This document shows, piece after piece, positions 44,515-53,792 of a stretch of 64,000 bases of DNA. Location: assembly GCA_963695405.1 (NCBI GenBank), contig CAVOGJ010000008.1, forward strand, positions 213,190-277,189. Direction: 5' to 3'. The position numbers and the translations under genes were made by a program. How positions within the stretch are numbered: position 1 is the first letter of the stretch; the number at the start of each line of letters is the position of its first letter. The notes under the pieces were generated by a model. It saw nothing but the letters and a program-made list of their open reading frames with translations. It was not told where the DNA came from and ran no database searches. The DNA is from CAVOGJ01 sp963695405 (GTDB lineage: Bacteria; Planctomycetota; Planctomycetia; Pirellulales; Pirellulaceae).

Positions 44515-45138
44515 CTAAATCAGTTTGTCGCCAATCAGTCGGATCAGATGCTGGGCGACCGTTGATTTGTCTCCACTCACCTGCAAGACCACTTCACCCG
44601 TGGGGTCGAGCACCTCAATACTGTTGTCGCGGGCATCCATGGCGGTCGGTTCGTTTAGTACGATCAAGTCGCAACATTTCCTGGTCAGCTTGGTGATCGC
44701 CCGAAAGCGATGATCCCGCGATTCGAGGGCGAAGCCGACCACCCACCGCGGACCCTTTTCCGCGCCGAGCGTCGCCGCGATATCGGGCGTTTCAATCAGA
44801 TGCAACACGAGCGGCTCGCCCGTCTTGCTGATTTTGTGGGGGGACACAGCCACGGGGCGATAGTCGCAGGGGGCCGCAACGGCGATCAACCCGTCGCAGT
44901 CCGCAAAGGCGGCACGGGCCGCCGCCAACATCTCCTCAGTGGACACGACGGGGATGACGGTGGCGGTCGGTGGGTAGGCGATGTTGACCGGGCCACTCAC
45001 AATCGTCAGCTCATGGCCCGCCTCAAGAGCAGCCGTGGCGAGGCACGCACCCATCCAGCCGCTGGAAGCATTGGTCAAGTAACGAACCGGGTCGAGGTAC
45101 TGCCGCGTGGGACCGGAAGTCAGCAAGATACGTGCCAC
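44515..45138 (-). CDS. coaB: Phosphopantothenoylcysteine synthetase (CoaB, separate gene)
   Basis: 207 residues. The CoaB signature is plain: ILLTSGPTRQYLDPVRYLTN, ASSGWMGACLATAALEAGHE, and DGLIAVAAPCDYRPV. CoaB couples 4'-phosphopantothenate to cysteine, using CTP in most bacteria. In most bacteria CoaB is the C-terminal half of a CoaBC fusion; here it is an independent gene 30 bp downstream of coaC on the same strand. The familiar KI.K motif (PHKISKTGEPLVLHLIETPD) is present. Confidence 0.9.
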   Translation of the reverse strand: MARILLTSGPTRQYLDPVRYLTNASSGWMGACLATAALEAGHELTIVSGPVNIAYPPTATVIPVVSTEEMLAAARAAFADCDGLIAVAAPCDYRPVAVSPHKISKTGEPLVLHLIETPDIAATLGAEKGPRWVVGFALESRDHRFRAITKLTRKCCDLIVLNEPTAMDARDNSIEVLDPTGEVVLQVSGDKSTVAQHLIRLIGDKLI

Positions 45139-45168
45139 GAGATGACCCTCGCGATGGTTTAGCAGACA

Positions 45169-45720
45169 TTAGGTAGGAAGCGTCTTGACCAAGGCGGCCA
45201 GGATCTCCCCGGGCTCCGCCATCCGTCCGGCTCCACGGGTGCGGCAACTGAGCCACCCTTCGCCGGGCCCGACGAAATGCACGCCATCTTCCGTCAAGCG
45301 GGCCACATTCCGTTGCACTGATGGTTTTTGCCACATCTCGCAATTCATGGCAGGCGCCATCAGCACCGGTCCAGTAAAACTTAAGTAGAGGGTCGTGAGC
45401 AGATCATCGGCGATCCCGTGCGCGGCCTTACCCAGAAAGTCGGCGGTGGCGGGCGCGATGCACAGCAGCTCGGCCTGTCGAGCCAGCTCGATATGGGCAC
45501 CCAGCGGGTACGACTGGGCATTGAACGACTTGTCCGCGACCGGCCGCCCGGTCAATGCGGAAAAGGTAGCGGCGCCGACGAACTGCCGGGCCGCGTCGGT
45601 CATGACCACAGTGATTTTGGCAGACTGTTGGACGAGCGTGCTGACCAGACCTGCCGTCTTGTAGGCTGCGACGCCTCCCGTCACTCCGATGATCAATTCC
45701 CGCTCCGCAACTCGACTCAC
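45169..45720 (-). CDS. coaC: Phosphopantothenoylcysteine decarboxylase (CoaC-like flavoprotein, separate gene)
   Basis: 183 residues. HFCD flavoprotein features: ELIIGVTGGVAAYKTAGLVS, ITVVMTDAARQFVGAATFSA, the catalytic histidine segment YPLGAHIELARQAELLCIAP, ATADFLGKAAHGIADDLLTT, and the substrate motif LMAPAMNCEMWQKPSVQRNV, with EGWLSCRTRGAGRMAEP near the end (the Cys-containing lid). It decarboxylates phosphopantothenoylcysteine with FMN. Its start overlaps the rpoZ stop by 4 bases, and coaB follows directly. Confidence 0.9.
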   Translation of the reverse strand: MSRVAERELIIGVTGGVAAYKTAGLVSTLVQQSAKITVVMTDAARQFVGAATFSALTGRPVADKSFNAQSYPLGAHIELARQAELLCIAPATADFLGKAAHGIADDLLTTLYLSFTGPVLMAPAMNCEMWQKPSVQRNVARLTEDGVHFVGPGEGWLSCRTRGAGRMAEPGEILAALVKTLPT

Positions 45721-45977
45721 AACTCGGGTTCCAAATCGGAGAGATTCATGATTCCCTCACTCTCACTGACGATTTGCACTTCGCTGGAGGAATCAAGGAA
45801 GATCTTGTCTTGCAGGATTTCCTGCAGGACAATCTTCATTTTGTCGTCCGTATTTGCATCGACAAGAGGTCGGCTGCCGGCGTTCAGTTGAACCAAACGC
45901 TTTTGAATTAGCGTCGATAGCTTGAATCTTCCCCCGACCTTGTTGACGATCTCTTCTTCCTTCAATTCTTCCAGCAT
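45717..45977 (-). CDS. rpoZ: RNA polymerase omega subunit
   Basis: 86 residues with the omega core IVNKVGGRFKLSTLIQKRLV followed by QLNAGSRPLV. Omega helps to fold and assemble the beta' subunit. It sits in the conserved gmk-rpoZ-coaBC order and overlaps the coaC start. The C-terminal half is acidic (EILQDKIFLDSSSEVQIVSE) and unlike E. coli omega, as expected for the phylum. Confidence 0.85.
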   Translation of the reverse strand: MLEELKEEEIVNKVGGRFKLSTLIQKRLVQLNAGSRPLVDANTDDKMKIVLQEILQDKIFLDSSSEVQIVSESEGIMNLSDLEPEL

Positions 45978-46031
45978 TCGTTTGACTCCCGACAGAGTGT
46001 TGGCAACTCAGCACCACACGGCGGGTTTTGC

Positions 46032-46598
46032 CTAGGTGAGTTGCATGAGGATATTACAGATATCTTGAACGGTGAGATCGATCTCGTCGTTGACGACACA
46101 ATACTTGTAGCGGTCCGCGTATGAGAGTTCATGATGAGCGCGGTCCAGACGCTGTTGGATCTTGTCGCGATCCTCGGTCCCTCGTTTGGAAAGTCGCCGT
46201 TCCAGTTCTTCCACGCTGGCCGGACGCACGAAAATGGTGACGGCATCCGGCATTCGCTCCACGACCGCCATGGCGCCCTCCACGTCAATTTCTAAGATTA
46301 CCCACTTGCCGGCCGCGAGGCTAGCGGCAACGGGCGCTCGCAGCGTCCCGTACCAGTTACCTCCCTGGTAAACCTCGCAGCATTCGAGGAATTCGTCCTT
46401 ATTTCGTCGAGCCAGAAATTCGTCCTCCGAGAGGAAATGGTAGTTGATTCCATGCCGTTCGCCCTGGCGGGGAATGCGCGTGGTGGCCGAGACGCTCCGT
46501 TCGAGCGGCAAGTCGCATTTCTGGAGCAGCCGCTGCACGATCGTGGTTTTGCCCACCCCGGATGGCCCGGAGATAATGATGACTTTTCCGGCATTCAT
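46032..46598 (-). CDS. gmk: Guanylate kinase
   Basis: 188 residues: P-loop IIISGPSGVGKTTIVQRLL (GPSGVGKT at 10-17), SVSATTRIPRQGERHGINYH (GMP-binding), FLECCEVYQGGNWYGTLR and VILEIDVEGAMAVVERMPDA. It phosphorylates GMP to GDP. Normal length. It is followed by rpoZ after 54 bp and preceded by yicC, an order common to many bacteria. Confidence 0.95.
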   Translation of the reverse strand: MNAGKVIIISGPSGVGKTTIVQRLLQKCDLPLERSVSATTRIPRQGERHGINYHFLSEDEFLARRNKDEFLECCEVYQGGNWYGTLRAPVAASLAAGKWVILEIDVEGAMAVVERMPDAVTIFVRPASVEELERRLSKRGTEDRDKIQQRLDRAHHELSYADRYKYCVVNDEIDLTVQDICNILMQLT

Positions 46599-46657
46599 GG
46601 GTGGCTCGGCTGAAATTGATAGAACGGACGATGCGTCGGACCGCTCACGATGTCCGG

Positions 46658-47536
46658 TTATTCGACGTTTTGAATTTGCTCACGCATGCGTTCCACGCAT
46701 GTCTTGGCCTCGACCACATGGATCGCGATCAACGCGTCGTTTGCCTTCGAGCCAATCGTGTTGATCTCGCGAAACATCTCCTGGATGAGAAATTCCAATT
46801 TCCGGCCGCTGCTGCCCGCCTCTGCTGAGAATTTCTCGAATTGCTCCAGATGGCTGCGGAGCCGTACGATCTCCTCTGAAATGTCGCAACGTTCGCAAAA
46901 AATCCCCACCTCGCGAACGATGTCCGCGTCCGTAACGGTCACCTTGTACTCTTTCAGCAGCTTGGAGAGCCGATCCGCCAGACGAGACCGATAGTTTTCC
47001 ACGACCTTCGGAGCTTGCTGCTCGATCTGCTCAAGCGCCTCGCTTATAAAGCGAATGTTCGATCGCAAATCCTCGGCCATGGCCGCGCCCTCGGCGGCAC
47101 GCATTGTTCGTAATGATTCGAGGGCCATCACGACCGCCGGCTTGACGGCCCGCCAGGTCTGTTCACCATCCGCGTCTACCGACTGCGGTTCCTCGACCAC
47201 ACCCGGTAGCTGCAGCAAGTGCGGAAGCCATTGGGTCTCGGTGACATCCGGCATGTTTTCCAGCAATTGCCGTCGATACGCATGCAGGACTTCGGTATTA
47301 ATCCGGTACTCGTCACCGGCCAGTTCACGCTGGATTTTCAGCGAGACATTGACCGTCCCTCTCTGCACGTGCGCCCGAATCAGCGATTCGATTTTGGCTT
47401 CCAGGCTGGCATTCGATTCCGGGCCGCGCACGTTGACCTTCAAGTAGCGACTATTCACCGTGCGGATCTCCACCGACACGCGATAGCCGTCCGATTGGTG
47501 ACGGGCGTCACCGTGGCCCGTCATGCTAAGCAACAC
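46658..47536 (-). CDS. yicC: YicC-family endoribonuclease-like protein
   Basis: 292 residues. The YicC start LLSMTGHGDARHQSDGYRVS and the invariant VEIRTVNSRYLKVNVRGPE are present, and the C-terminal DUF1732 part reads RCDISEEIVRLRSHLEQFEK followed by GRKLEFLIQEMFREINTIGS and KANDALIAIHVVEAKTCVER. Some members are reported to be RNases acting on small RNAs or the stress response. It precedes gmk by ~60 bp, the usual neighbourhood. Confidence 0.92.
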   Translation of the reverse strand: MLLSMTGHGDARHQSDGYRVSVEIRTVNSRYLKVNVRGPESNASLEAKIESLIRAHVQRGTVNVSLKIQRELAGDEYRINTEVLHAYRRQLLENMPDVTETQWLPHLLQLPGVVEEPQSVDADGEQTWRAVKPAVVMALESLRTMRAAEGAAMAEDLRSNIRFISEALEQIEQQAPKVVENYRSRLADRLSKLLKEYKVTVTDADIVREVGIFCERCDISEEIVRLRSHLEQFEKFSAEAGSSGRKLEFLIQEMFREINTIGSKANDALIAIHVVEAKTCVERMREQIQNVE

Positions 47537-47613
47537 GATGCGACGACTCCCTCTTCGTAGTCAGGCGGAACGGCGAAATGCCGGCGATCGAACGACGACC
47601 GGCAAAAGCAGCC

Positions 47614-48165
47614 CTACTCTTCCTTGTTCTTTCCATCCGAGCCTGGGGTTGCGTCGGCGGAAGATGTCGCGGCTTCGCCAGTTGCCGGAGACCGGTCGGA
47701 AGAGCTGCTCGGTTCATTCGTCGCCGACGCGGTACCAGCATCCGCGGTACCGGCCTCGCTCGACGATTCCGTCGTTCCGTTGTCCGCAGTGCTCCCCGCC
47801 CCCTCGAGCAGCGATTCGAGCCCGCCCTCGAGCGAGAGATCATCCTCAAGATTGGACGTGGCCGTTGGCAAGTCCTGGTCGAGGACGGAAGTCGTCTTCT
47901 GCTCGCCCGCATTTCCGAACATCATGACGGACAGCATGCACACTCCAATCCACACCGAGGCGGCCACGATCGTGATGCGCGTAAAGGTGTCGCCGGCCTT
48001 TGCGCCGAAAGCCGACTGACCTCCCATGCCGCCAAAGGCTCCCGCCAAGCCGCCGCCGCGCCCCCGTTGCACCAGGACGAGCAGGATCAGGAAGAGAGAA
48101 ATCAAAAACATCAATACACCGGCCAGTGTTTGCCCAATATTGGCCAGTAGAAAAGTCGTCACCAT
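47614..48165 (-). CDS. secG: Preprotein translocase subunit SecG with a long acidic/Ser-rich tail
   Basis: 183 residues from the ATG at 48165. The first ~75 residues are typical SecG: two membrane helices (LAGVLMFLISLFLILLVLVQ and ITIVAASVWIGVCMLSVMMF) joined by GRGGGLAGAFGGMGGQSAFG. SecG assists SecYE in export. The remaining ~100 residues are rich in Ser, Thr, Asp, Glu and Ala (LEDDLSLEGGLESLLEGAGS, then TESSSEAGTADAGTASATNE) and look disordered. Most SecG proteins stop after ~75-110 residues. The tail is on the periplasmic side in the usual topology. Confidence 0.88.
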   Translation of the reverse strand: MVTTFLLANIGQTLAGVLMFLISLFLILLVLVQRGRGGGLAGAFGGMGGQSAFGAKAGDTFTRITIVAASVWIGVCMLSVMMFGNAGEQKTTSVLDQDLPTATSNLEDDLSLEGGLESLLEGAGSTADNGTTESSSEAGTADAGTASATNEPSSSSDRSPATGEAATSSADATPGSDGKNKEE

Positions 48166-48217
48166 GGGATCCTCGAACGCGAATAGGGAAATCCGGGCAG
48201 CAAAATTACATTGTTCT

Positions 48218-48973
48218 TTACAAAGCCGCCGCGATGATAGCGAGAAAGCTGTCGGCCGCCAGCGAAGCGCCCCCCACGAGGGCCCCGTCAATGTTGGGTT
48301 GCCCCAAGAGTTCGGCCGCATTGTCCGGTTTGACGCTGCCGCCATACTGGATGCGAACCTCGTCCGCGGTGGCTTGATTGTAGCTCTTTTCGAGTAAATT
48401 GCGAAGGTCGCGATGGACCTCCTCGGCCTGGGCCGGCGTCGCGACCTTGCCGGTACCAATTGCCCAGACCGGTTCGTAAGCAATCACGATCCCTGCCGCC
48501 TGCTCGCTGCTCAATCCCGCCAGACTGCCGGTAAATTGGTCGCGAATCACGTCCAATGTGCGTCCTGCCTCGCGTTCAGCGAGACTCTCTCCTACGCAGA
48601 CAATCGGCGTCAGACCGGCGGCCAATACGGCGTGCGTCTTCTGGTTTACCAGATGGCTCGTTTCACCAAACAGGCTGCGCCGTTCGCTGTGGCCCAGGAT
48701 CACGTAGTGACAGCCGACGTCGGCCGCCATGGCGGGGCTCATCTCGCCGGTGAACGCTCCTGATGACTCGAAATGGACATTCTGTGCCCCGAGGCCGACC
48801 GTGGTTCCAGCTACCACCTGCGCCACCGGATGCAGGTAGACGGACGGCGGACAAATGGCGATGTCCACGCCCTTCCAACCCTGCGAACCCGCGACGATTT
48901 TCTCGGCCAAGGCCAGAGAACCGTGACGGTCCAAATTCATTTTCCAGTTTCCGGCGATGAATGGTCGGCGCAC
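48218..48973 (-). CDS. tpiA: Triosephosphate isomerase
   Basis: 251 residues starting with GTG at 48973, with AAGGA 7 bases upstream; a TTG at 48994 would add 7 residues. TIM signatures: RRPFIAGNWKMNLDRHGSLA (substrate Asn/Lys), YVILGHSERRSLFGETSHLV (catalytic His) and GIVIAYEPVWAIGTGKVATP (catalytic Glu), then RIQYGGSVKPDNAAELLGQP and DGALVGGASL. It interconverts dihydroxyacetone phosphate and glyceraldehyde 3-phosphate. The gene heads the tpiA-secG-yicC-gmk-rpoZ-coaC-coaB minus-strand series. Confidence 0.95.
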   Translation of the reverse strand: MRRPFIAGNWKMNLDRHGSLALAEKIVAGSQGWKGVDIAICPPSVYLHPVAQVVAGTTVGLGAQNVHFESSGAFTGEMSPAMAADVGCHYVILGHSERRSLFGETSHLVNQKTHAVLAAGLTPIVCVGESLAEREAGRTLDVIRDQFTGSLAGLSSEQAAGIVIAYEPVWAIGTGKVATPAQAEEVHRDLRNLLEKSYNQATADEVRIQYGGSVKPDNAAELLGQPNIDGALVGGASLAADSFLAIIAAAL

Positions 48974-49140
48974 GCTGGCTTCCTTATAAGGCAAAGAGGA
49001 AATATCCGATGATTCCGAGGTTCATTCCATGGGGAAGACGATGATCGTCGTCCGCCGCGGCCGAAACGCTCAGTCCGAAAGGCTCAGTCTAACAAAAAGA
49101 ACAATGTGAGTAACGAGCCCCTCGCCTAACCGGCGGGAAC

Positions 49141-49175
49141 AAAAAAAGCGGCTGGCATCACCGATGCCAGCCGCT
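49141..49175 (-). terminator. Intrinsic terminator of the Cys-rich secreted protein gene
   Basis: A 13-bp perfect stem, AGCGGCTGGCATC (49147-49159) and GATGCCAGCCGCT (49163-49175), encloses a 3-base loop. The run of A residues at 49141-49147 becomes a U-run in leftward transcripts. It lies ~220 bp beyond the stop of the gene at 49395-49901 and ahead of tpiA. Confidence 0.85.
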
Positions 49176-49394
49176 ACGCAATTCAACGTCCGCCATGCCA
49201 TTCGCCGGCCCTGCTAGCGCAACGCCGACGCACGATGACCACCTATCTCGAGGGAACGTGGTACCACGTCGCCAGGGCCACCCAGCTGTGCAGCCGGATG
49301 GAAACCGACCTCGATTCACGTTACGAACGCTTCACCTGTTGCTTGATCCGCCACCCACGTACGGTACGCACGGGGGTTCGGACAGCCAAGGTGC

Positions 49395-49901
49395 TCAGTT
49401 GCAGCAAGTGTTGCAGGTGTTGCAGCCATTGTTACGCGACGAGTAGCTCACGAAACGCAGCGGGCGAATCATGCGGCGTCGACCCGTTTCGCAACAGCAG
49501 TCGGTAGCACATTCGCTTGCACATCCGGAAGCGCAACTTCCGCAAGACGGCTCGCAACAAGCGGTGCAGCCAGTGCTGCAATCGCTACCACAACCACTGG
49601 TGTACTCGCTCGTGCAACCACTCGTGCAACCACTCGTGCAGCCGGCGACTTCCACGGTCGTGCTGACGGGCTGAGCTTCAACGATCGCTACGGCCGTCGT
49701 GCAAGGAGCCGCGGCGCAGGGGGAGCAAGAGGCCGCACAAGGTGTGCAGGCAGTCTCGCAGGTCGTCGTCGTGGTGCAGCACGTCGTGTTGCAGCACTGA
49801 CGCGCGCGGCGACGGCGCAGGATCTGCGCTTCCGCCGAAGACTCGACAACGAACATCGTGACCGCAATGGCCAACACAAACATCAGCTTCATACGTGACA
49901 T
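49395..49901 (-). CDS. Small secreted cysteine-rich repeat protein
   Basis: 168 residues from the ATG at 49901 with AAGGAG 9 bases upstream. A signal peptide (LMFVLAIAVTMFVVESSAEA) is followed by an almost continuous Cys-rich mature part: CCNTTCCTTTTTCETACTPC, a run of CTSG repeats (GCTSGCTSGCTSEYTSGCGS), CEPSCGSCASGCASECATDC and a C-terminal NNGCNTCNTCCN. More than thirty cysteines suggest heavy disulfide cross-linking or metal binding outside the cytoplasm. Unknown family. The style recalls the cysteine modules of the larger secreted protein at 3636-5240. Confidence 0.75.
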   Translation of the reverse strand: MSRMKLMFVLAIAVTMFVVESSAEAQILRRRRARQCCNTTCCTTTTTCETACTPCAASCSPCAAAPCTTAVAIVEAQPVSTTVEVAGCTSGCTSGCTSEYTSGCGSDCSTGCTACCEPSCGSCASGCASECATDCCCETGRRRMIRPLRFVSYSSRNNGCNTCNTCCN

Positions 49902-50262
49902 CAAACAGACTCCTTCTTTGAACCTGGTCGCCTTTGGCACGGGCCGACGACCGACAACTGCCGTAAATTGAAGTCCCGGGAAGCACGGGCAGCGCGTCCT
50001 TGCCAGGCAATCATCCATTGAATCGTAATAGGGCGGGTGAACTTTAGCGGTTGCACGAATTCGGCTCGACCGGGTGGGTTAGGCAGAATTTTCTATTTCC
50101 CGACGCGTAACGTCAACCGGACGCCGCCGCTTCGCCGGCAGATTTTCCACTAACTGGCAAAATAGGTAAGACGGTGGCATCTCGCCGAGCCGTTTCGTCG
50201 CCCGAAAACGAGCCTCGGCTGGCCGTTCATCTCCGTCACGGGCACCCGGTGCGGCGAGGACG
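49902..50262. other. Gene-free stretch between comM and the Cys-rich gene
   Basis: About 360 bp. It should hold the promoter of the Cys-rich gene. A frame continuing leftwards across 50079-50262 shows no family resemblance. No repeat or strong hairpin was noticed. Confidence 0.45.
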
Positions 50263-51810
50263 TCACGTCCAAAGCTGCCGATCGAGCATGCGATAATTGA
50301 CGGCTTCCTGCAGATGCGACAACTCAATCTCCGCCTTGGCATCCAGGTCCGCGAGCGTACGAGATACCCGCAAGACCTTGTCATGGGCGCGGGCGGAGAG
50401 TCCCAAATCATGCACGCTGGCCTTGAGCAGCGCCAGGCAAGAACTATCAAGACGGCAGAACTGGCGAAGTTGACGGGAACTCATTTGGGCGTTACAGCGG
50501 GTTCCGCTGGCGGACGCGAACCGGGTGGATTGGGCCGTGCGCGCCACTTCGACTTGGGCGCGCATCTCTGCGCTACTCGTACCTGGCGAATCATCCGCTA
50601 GTTCCTTGAAGGGCACGGCCGGCACTTCGATATGAATGTCGATCCGATCGAGTAGCGGCCCACTTATTTTTCCCATGTAGCGTTCGATCTGCGGCATGGT
50701 GCAATTGCAGTCTCGCCGGGGATCATTTCGATAACCACAGGGACAGGGGTTGAGCGCCGCAATCAACATGAAATCCGCGGGGAACGTCGTCGACGCCAAA
50801 GCCCGCGAAATTGTGACGACGCCGTCTTCCAGCGGCTGCCGCATGACCTCGAGCGTGCGTCGATCAAATTCCGGCAGCTCGTCGAGGAAGAGAACCCCGT
50901 TGTGGGTCAGGCTGATCTCGCCGGGGGAGGGGGGGCTGCCACCGCCGACGAGTCCCGCATTGCTGATCGTGTGATGGGGCGAACGAAACGGGCGTCTCGC
51001 CATCAGGGGCTGCCCTGGCTGGAGTAGCCCCATGGCACTATAGACCCGCGTCGTCTCGATCGATTCCACCGGGGACAACTCGGGGAGAATCGTCGGGACA
51101 CGTTTGGCGAGCATCGTTTTTCCGGATCCGGGTGGTCCCAACATCAACAGGTTGTGGCCCCCCGCGGCAGCAATCGTCAGCGCTCGCTTGGCCATTGCCT
51201 GACCGCGCACGTCGGCGAAATCGAGGTCGTATTGTGAGAATCGTTGAAACAGGTCGCTCAAAGAAGAAGGATGAGGCGGAATGTCGAGTGCGCCGGTAAA
51301 GAAGGCGACCGCCTCCGTCAAGCTCGATACCGGAATCACTTCCAGATCCTCCACGACCGCCGCCTCGGCCGCGCTCGAGGTGGGCACCACCAAGCCTTTA
51401 AGTCCATGCTCTCGTTGCTTGGCCGCCTTGATTGCAATGGAGAGGGCGCCACGCGTCGGCCGTGTGTTTCCTTCCAGTAGTACCTCGCCCACGACCGCAT
51501 ACTCTTCAAAACGGTCTGATTCGATCTGACCACTTCCAGCCAACATGCCCAGCGCGATCGGCAGATCAAACGACGCCGCCTGCTTGGGGAGTTCGGCCGG
51601 AGCGAGGTTGATGACCACGCGATCGGCGGGTCGGGTGAATCCTGAATTCACGAGTGCCCGCGCCACTCGATGCGTGCTCTCGCGGACTGCGGCCTCCGGC
51701 AGACCGACCAACACGGTCTTCGGCAGAGCCGCAGCCGAAACGTCGACCTCCACCTCCACCGGAAGGGCTTCGATGCCCTGCAACGTGAATGTTTTGAGCC
51801 GAGCTAACAC
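50263..51810 (-). CDS. comM: YifB/ComM-family Mg-chelatase-like AAA+ ATPase
   Basis: 515 residues starting with GTG at 51810 (AAGGAG 8 bases upstream). The N-terminal Lon-like domain begins LARLKTFTLQGIEALPVEVE and has VLVGLPEAAVRESTHRVARA and VVINLAPAELPKQAASFDLP. The AAA+ core has Walker A MLGPPGSGKTMLAKRVPTIL, RPFRSPHHTISNAGLVGGGS, Walker B GVLFLDELPEFDRRTLEVMR and a zinc-like CPCGYRND, then CNC. The C-terminal part is Mg-chelatase-like. ComM-type helicases promote branch migration during natural transformation; presence does not prove competence. Confidence 0.9.
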   Translation of the reverse strand: MLARLKTFTLQGIEALPVEVEVDVSAAALPKTVLVGLPEAAVRESTHRVARALVNSGFTRPADRVVINLAPAELPKQAASFDLPIALGMLAGSGQIESDRFEEYAVVGEVLLEGNTRPTRGALSIAIKAAKQREHGLKGLVVPTSSAAEAAVVEDLEVIPVSSLTEAVAFFTGALDIPPHPSSLSDLFQRFSQYDLDFADVRGQAMAKRALTIAAAGGHNLLMLGPPGSGKTMLAKRVPTILPELSPVESIETTRVYSAMGLLQPGQPLMARRPFRSPHHTISNAGLVGGGSPPSPGEISLTHNGVLFLDELPEFDRRTLEVMRQPLEDGVVTISRALASTTFPADFMLIAALNPCPCGYRNDPRRDCNCTMPQIERYMGKISGPLLDRIDIHIEVPAVPFKELADDSPGTSSAEMRAQVEVARTAQSTRFASASGTRCNAQMSSRQLRQFCRLDSSCLALLKASVHDLGLSARAHDKVLRVSRTLADLDAKAEIELSHLQEAVNYRMLDRQLWT

Positions 51811-52321
51811 GGGACCCGCTCCTTTCTCACACCCAGCCCGGCGGACGAGGTGGCGGTTGCCACGAGACCCACCGCCGTGATCCACTCAGACGGTTCGCGA
51901 CGACGTGGCCATCGGCAGTGAACATAAATACACTTTCGGTATTCTGCGGCATGCGGCTGACGGCGACAAGTCCCCATGGTTGGCCAGACACGTTGGCTGC
52001 AGCGACGATTTGGAAACGCAGAGAGCCCCTCTGTTTCCTCCTTTCCTCTGTGTTTCCGAAAGGAGTGGCCCTGAACGGGGACACGCACCGTTCGAGCGAA
52101 ATCCTCGAAGTATTTTGATTTGCAGGGTCTTATAGCGCAAACGGTGACGCCGATTAGCTTTAGCGACGGAATGACGTCTCCGTTGGTCCCCGTTATTCAC
52201 CGTCCTGCGCATCGGACCGGGACAAAACCGGGACAACTTTATTGACGGGTGTTCACGCGCACCTGGAAGAAGCTCCGAGTGGTACTTGTCGTGGGCGGCA
52301 CTGGCTTTCCTGGCGGCCGCC
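51811..52321. other. Gene-free stretch between comM and the recombinase
   Basis: About 510 bp. A short direct repeat ACCGGGACAA occurs twice within 52216-52237, just before the recombinase gene. No gene was recognised; leftward frames here show no family similarity. Confidence 0.45.
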
Positions 52322-53792
52322 ATGGGTCGGCAGCCGTCAGCCCGACGCGGACTGCCGGCGAACGACGAGTTGTCAGAACTTGCCGCTACCTACCTGCGGG
52401 AACAGGCGCGGCTGTGGCCAGATCAGGTCGGTCATCGATTTCCCAGGAACTCGGTTCGTGCGTGCGGAATGCTGGCGGATAAGTTTGAGGCAGCATTCCT
52501 CAATCCCCAATGGCAACCGACCGTCAGCGCTCTGCCGGTCGGTCAAGCCGTCGCGGCCTGCTACCTGCGGTTCTCCTGCGACAACAGTAATCCCCGTTCC
52601 CTGGCCCAGCAGTTAAGAAACTGTCTCGAAAGGGCCCACCGGGACGGGCTATTCGTGCCGTGGGCACTGGTATTCGCGGATGCGGCTGTGACCGGTACGC
52701 ACGCCAATCGTCGTGGGTATCAGATGAGCCGCCTGGTGATGGACGGCGAGCAGGAAGTTGCCGGCGTCCTCGTCATCGACGAGATTGGCCGGGCATCGCG
52801 CGACTCCGTGGAAGCCCTGGAATTGGGTCGCTCCATTGAACGGACCGCGCGGCGATTATTGGGGGCCAGCGATGGCTTCGATTCCGCCACCGCTCAGTCC
52901 CGCATGATGCTCGGGATCTTTGCGATGCTGCATGAATGGTTCGTGGACCAGCTGCGTCACAAAGTGGCACGAGGGATGCGTGATGCGTTTCAACGGGGTG
53001 ACGTCGTCGGAACGGCCGGATTCGGCTATGTGATGGAGAAACTGACCGACGCCGATGGAAACGTCGTATTCACACCAAAGGGAACGGTGCAGCAGCAAAA
53101 GAGGGTGTGCGAGCAGATGGCGAAGGACGTCGTACGCAGTTCGAGCTATTCGTGCATAGCAAGTGGAGTTCCTATGTACCGGTCGTTGGACCATCGAGCT
53201 CCCCGCCAGGATCCGGCTTGAGGAAGAGCCCAGGCACGTGCCCTTCGCTAAGCAGATGAAGACGATGCGAGACGCGGGGGCCAGCATCAACGCCATTGCC
53301 CAGGCGACAGGAAAAGACTGGGCCACGGTGCGGCGTTTGCTCACTTACGCCGAAACGGGAATCCTGCCCCCCGCGCCGTCCCAGGTCGGTAGAACGAAAC
53401 GGCCGCAGCACTCGGTCGCGAGCGATCCACAACTGCCGCCTTACCAGCGGTATGCCGCCGAGGTGTCGGACCTGCGCACGCAGCACAAGTTGCCCTGGAA
53501 GCGGATTGCGGGGGTGATCGCCGAGCGGCACGGCATCTCCTTTTCTGCGGCGACAGCCCTTCGCGCCTTTGATCACGCCCATCCCGAGATCATCCGGGAG
53601 GCCGCCGCCAGCGGACGGCGCCCCAACCGTGGCCGCGGCCACGCGCGCGCTCTGGATGTGGTCGCGAATCTCCGGAGACATATGGAGCAGCACCCAGATT
53701 GGCCCGACCTGCGGATCGCGAAGGCGGTTGGCTGCGGAGATAGTACCGTCGCGCGAGAACGACGCCGGCTGTCGAATGATGCAGTTCGCTGA
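52322..53792 (+). pseudogene. Serine site-specific recombinase, frameshifted
   Basis: The first ~280 codons encode a resolvase/invertase-type domain: VAACYLRFSCDNSNPRSLAQ (catalytic-serine strand), VFADAAVTGTHANRRGYQMS, VAGVLVIDEIGRASRDSVEA, MMLGIFAMLHEWFVDQLRHK and GTAGFGYVMEK. Near 53120 the expected next block FELFVHSKWSSY is found in another frame, and from about 53230 the third frame carries a helix-turn-helix tail (MRDAGASINAIAQATGKDWA, then LPWKRIAGVIAERHGISFSA and RIAKAVGCGDSTVARERRRL). At least two frameshifts separate the parts. Large serine recombinases integrate phages or integrative elements; no attachment site was recognised. Confidence 0.75.

Noticed and set aside
51827..52084. 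Leftward reading frame of ~85 codons between comM and the recombinase
   Set aside because: No family resemblance, and overlapping alternative frames are equally open; no clear ribosome site.
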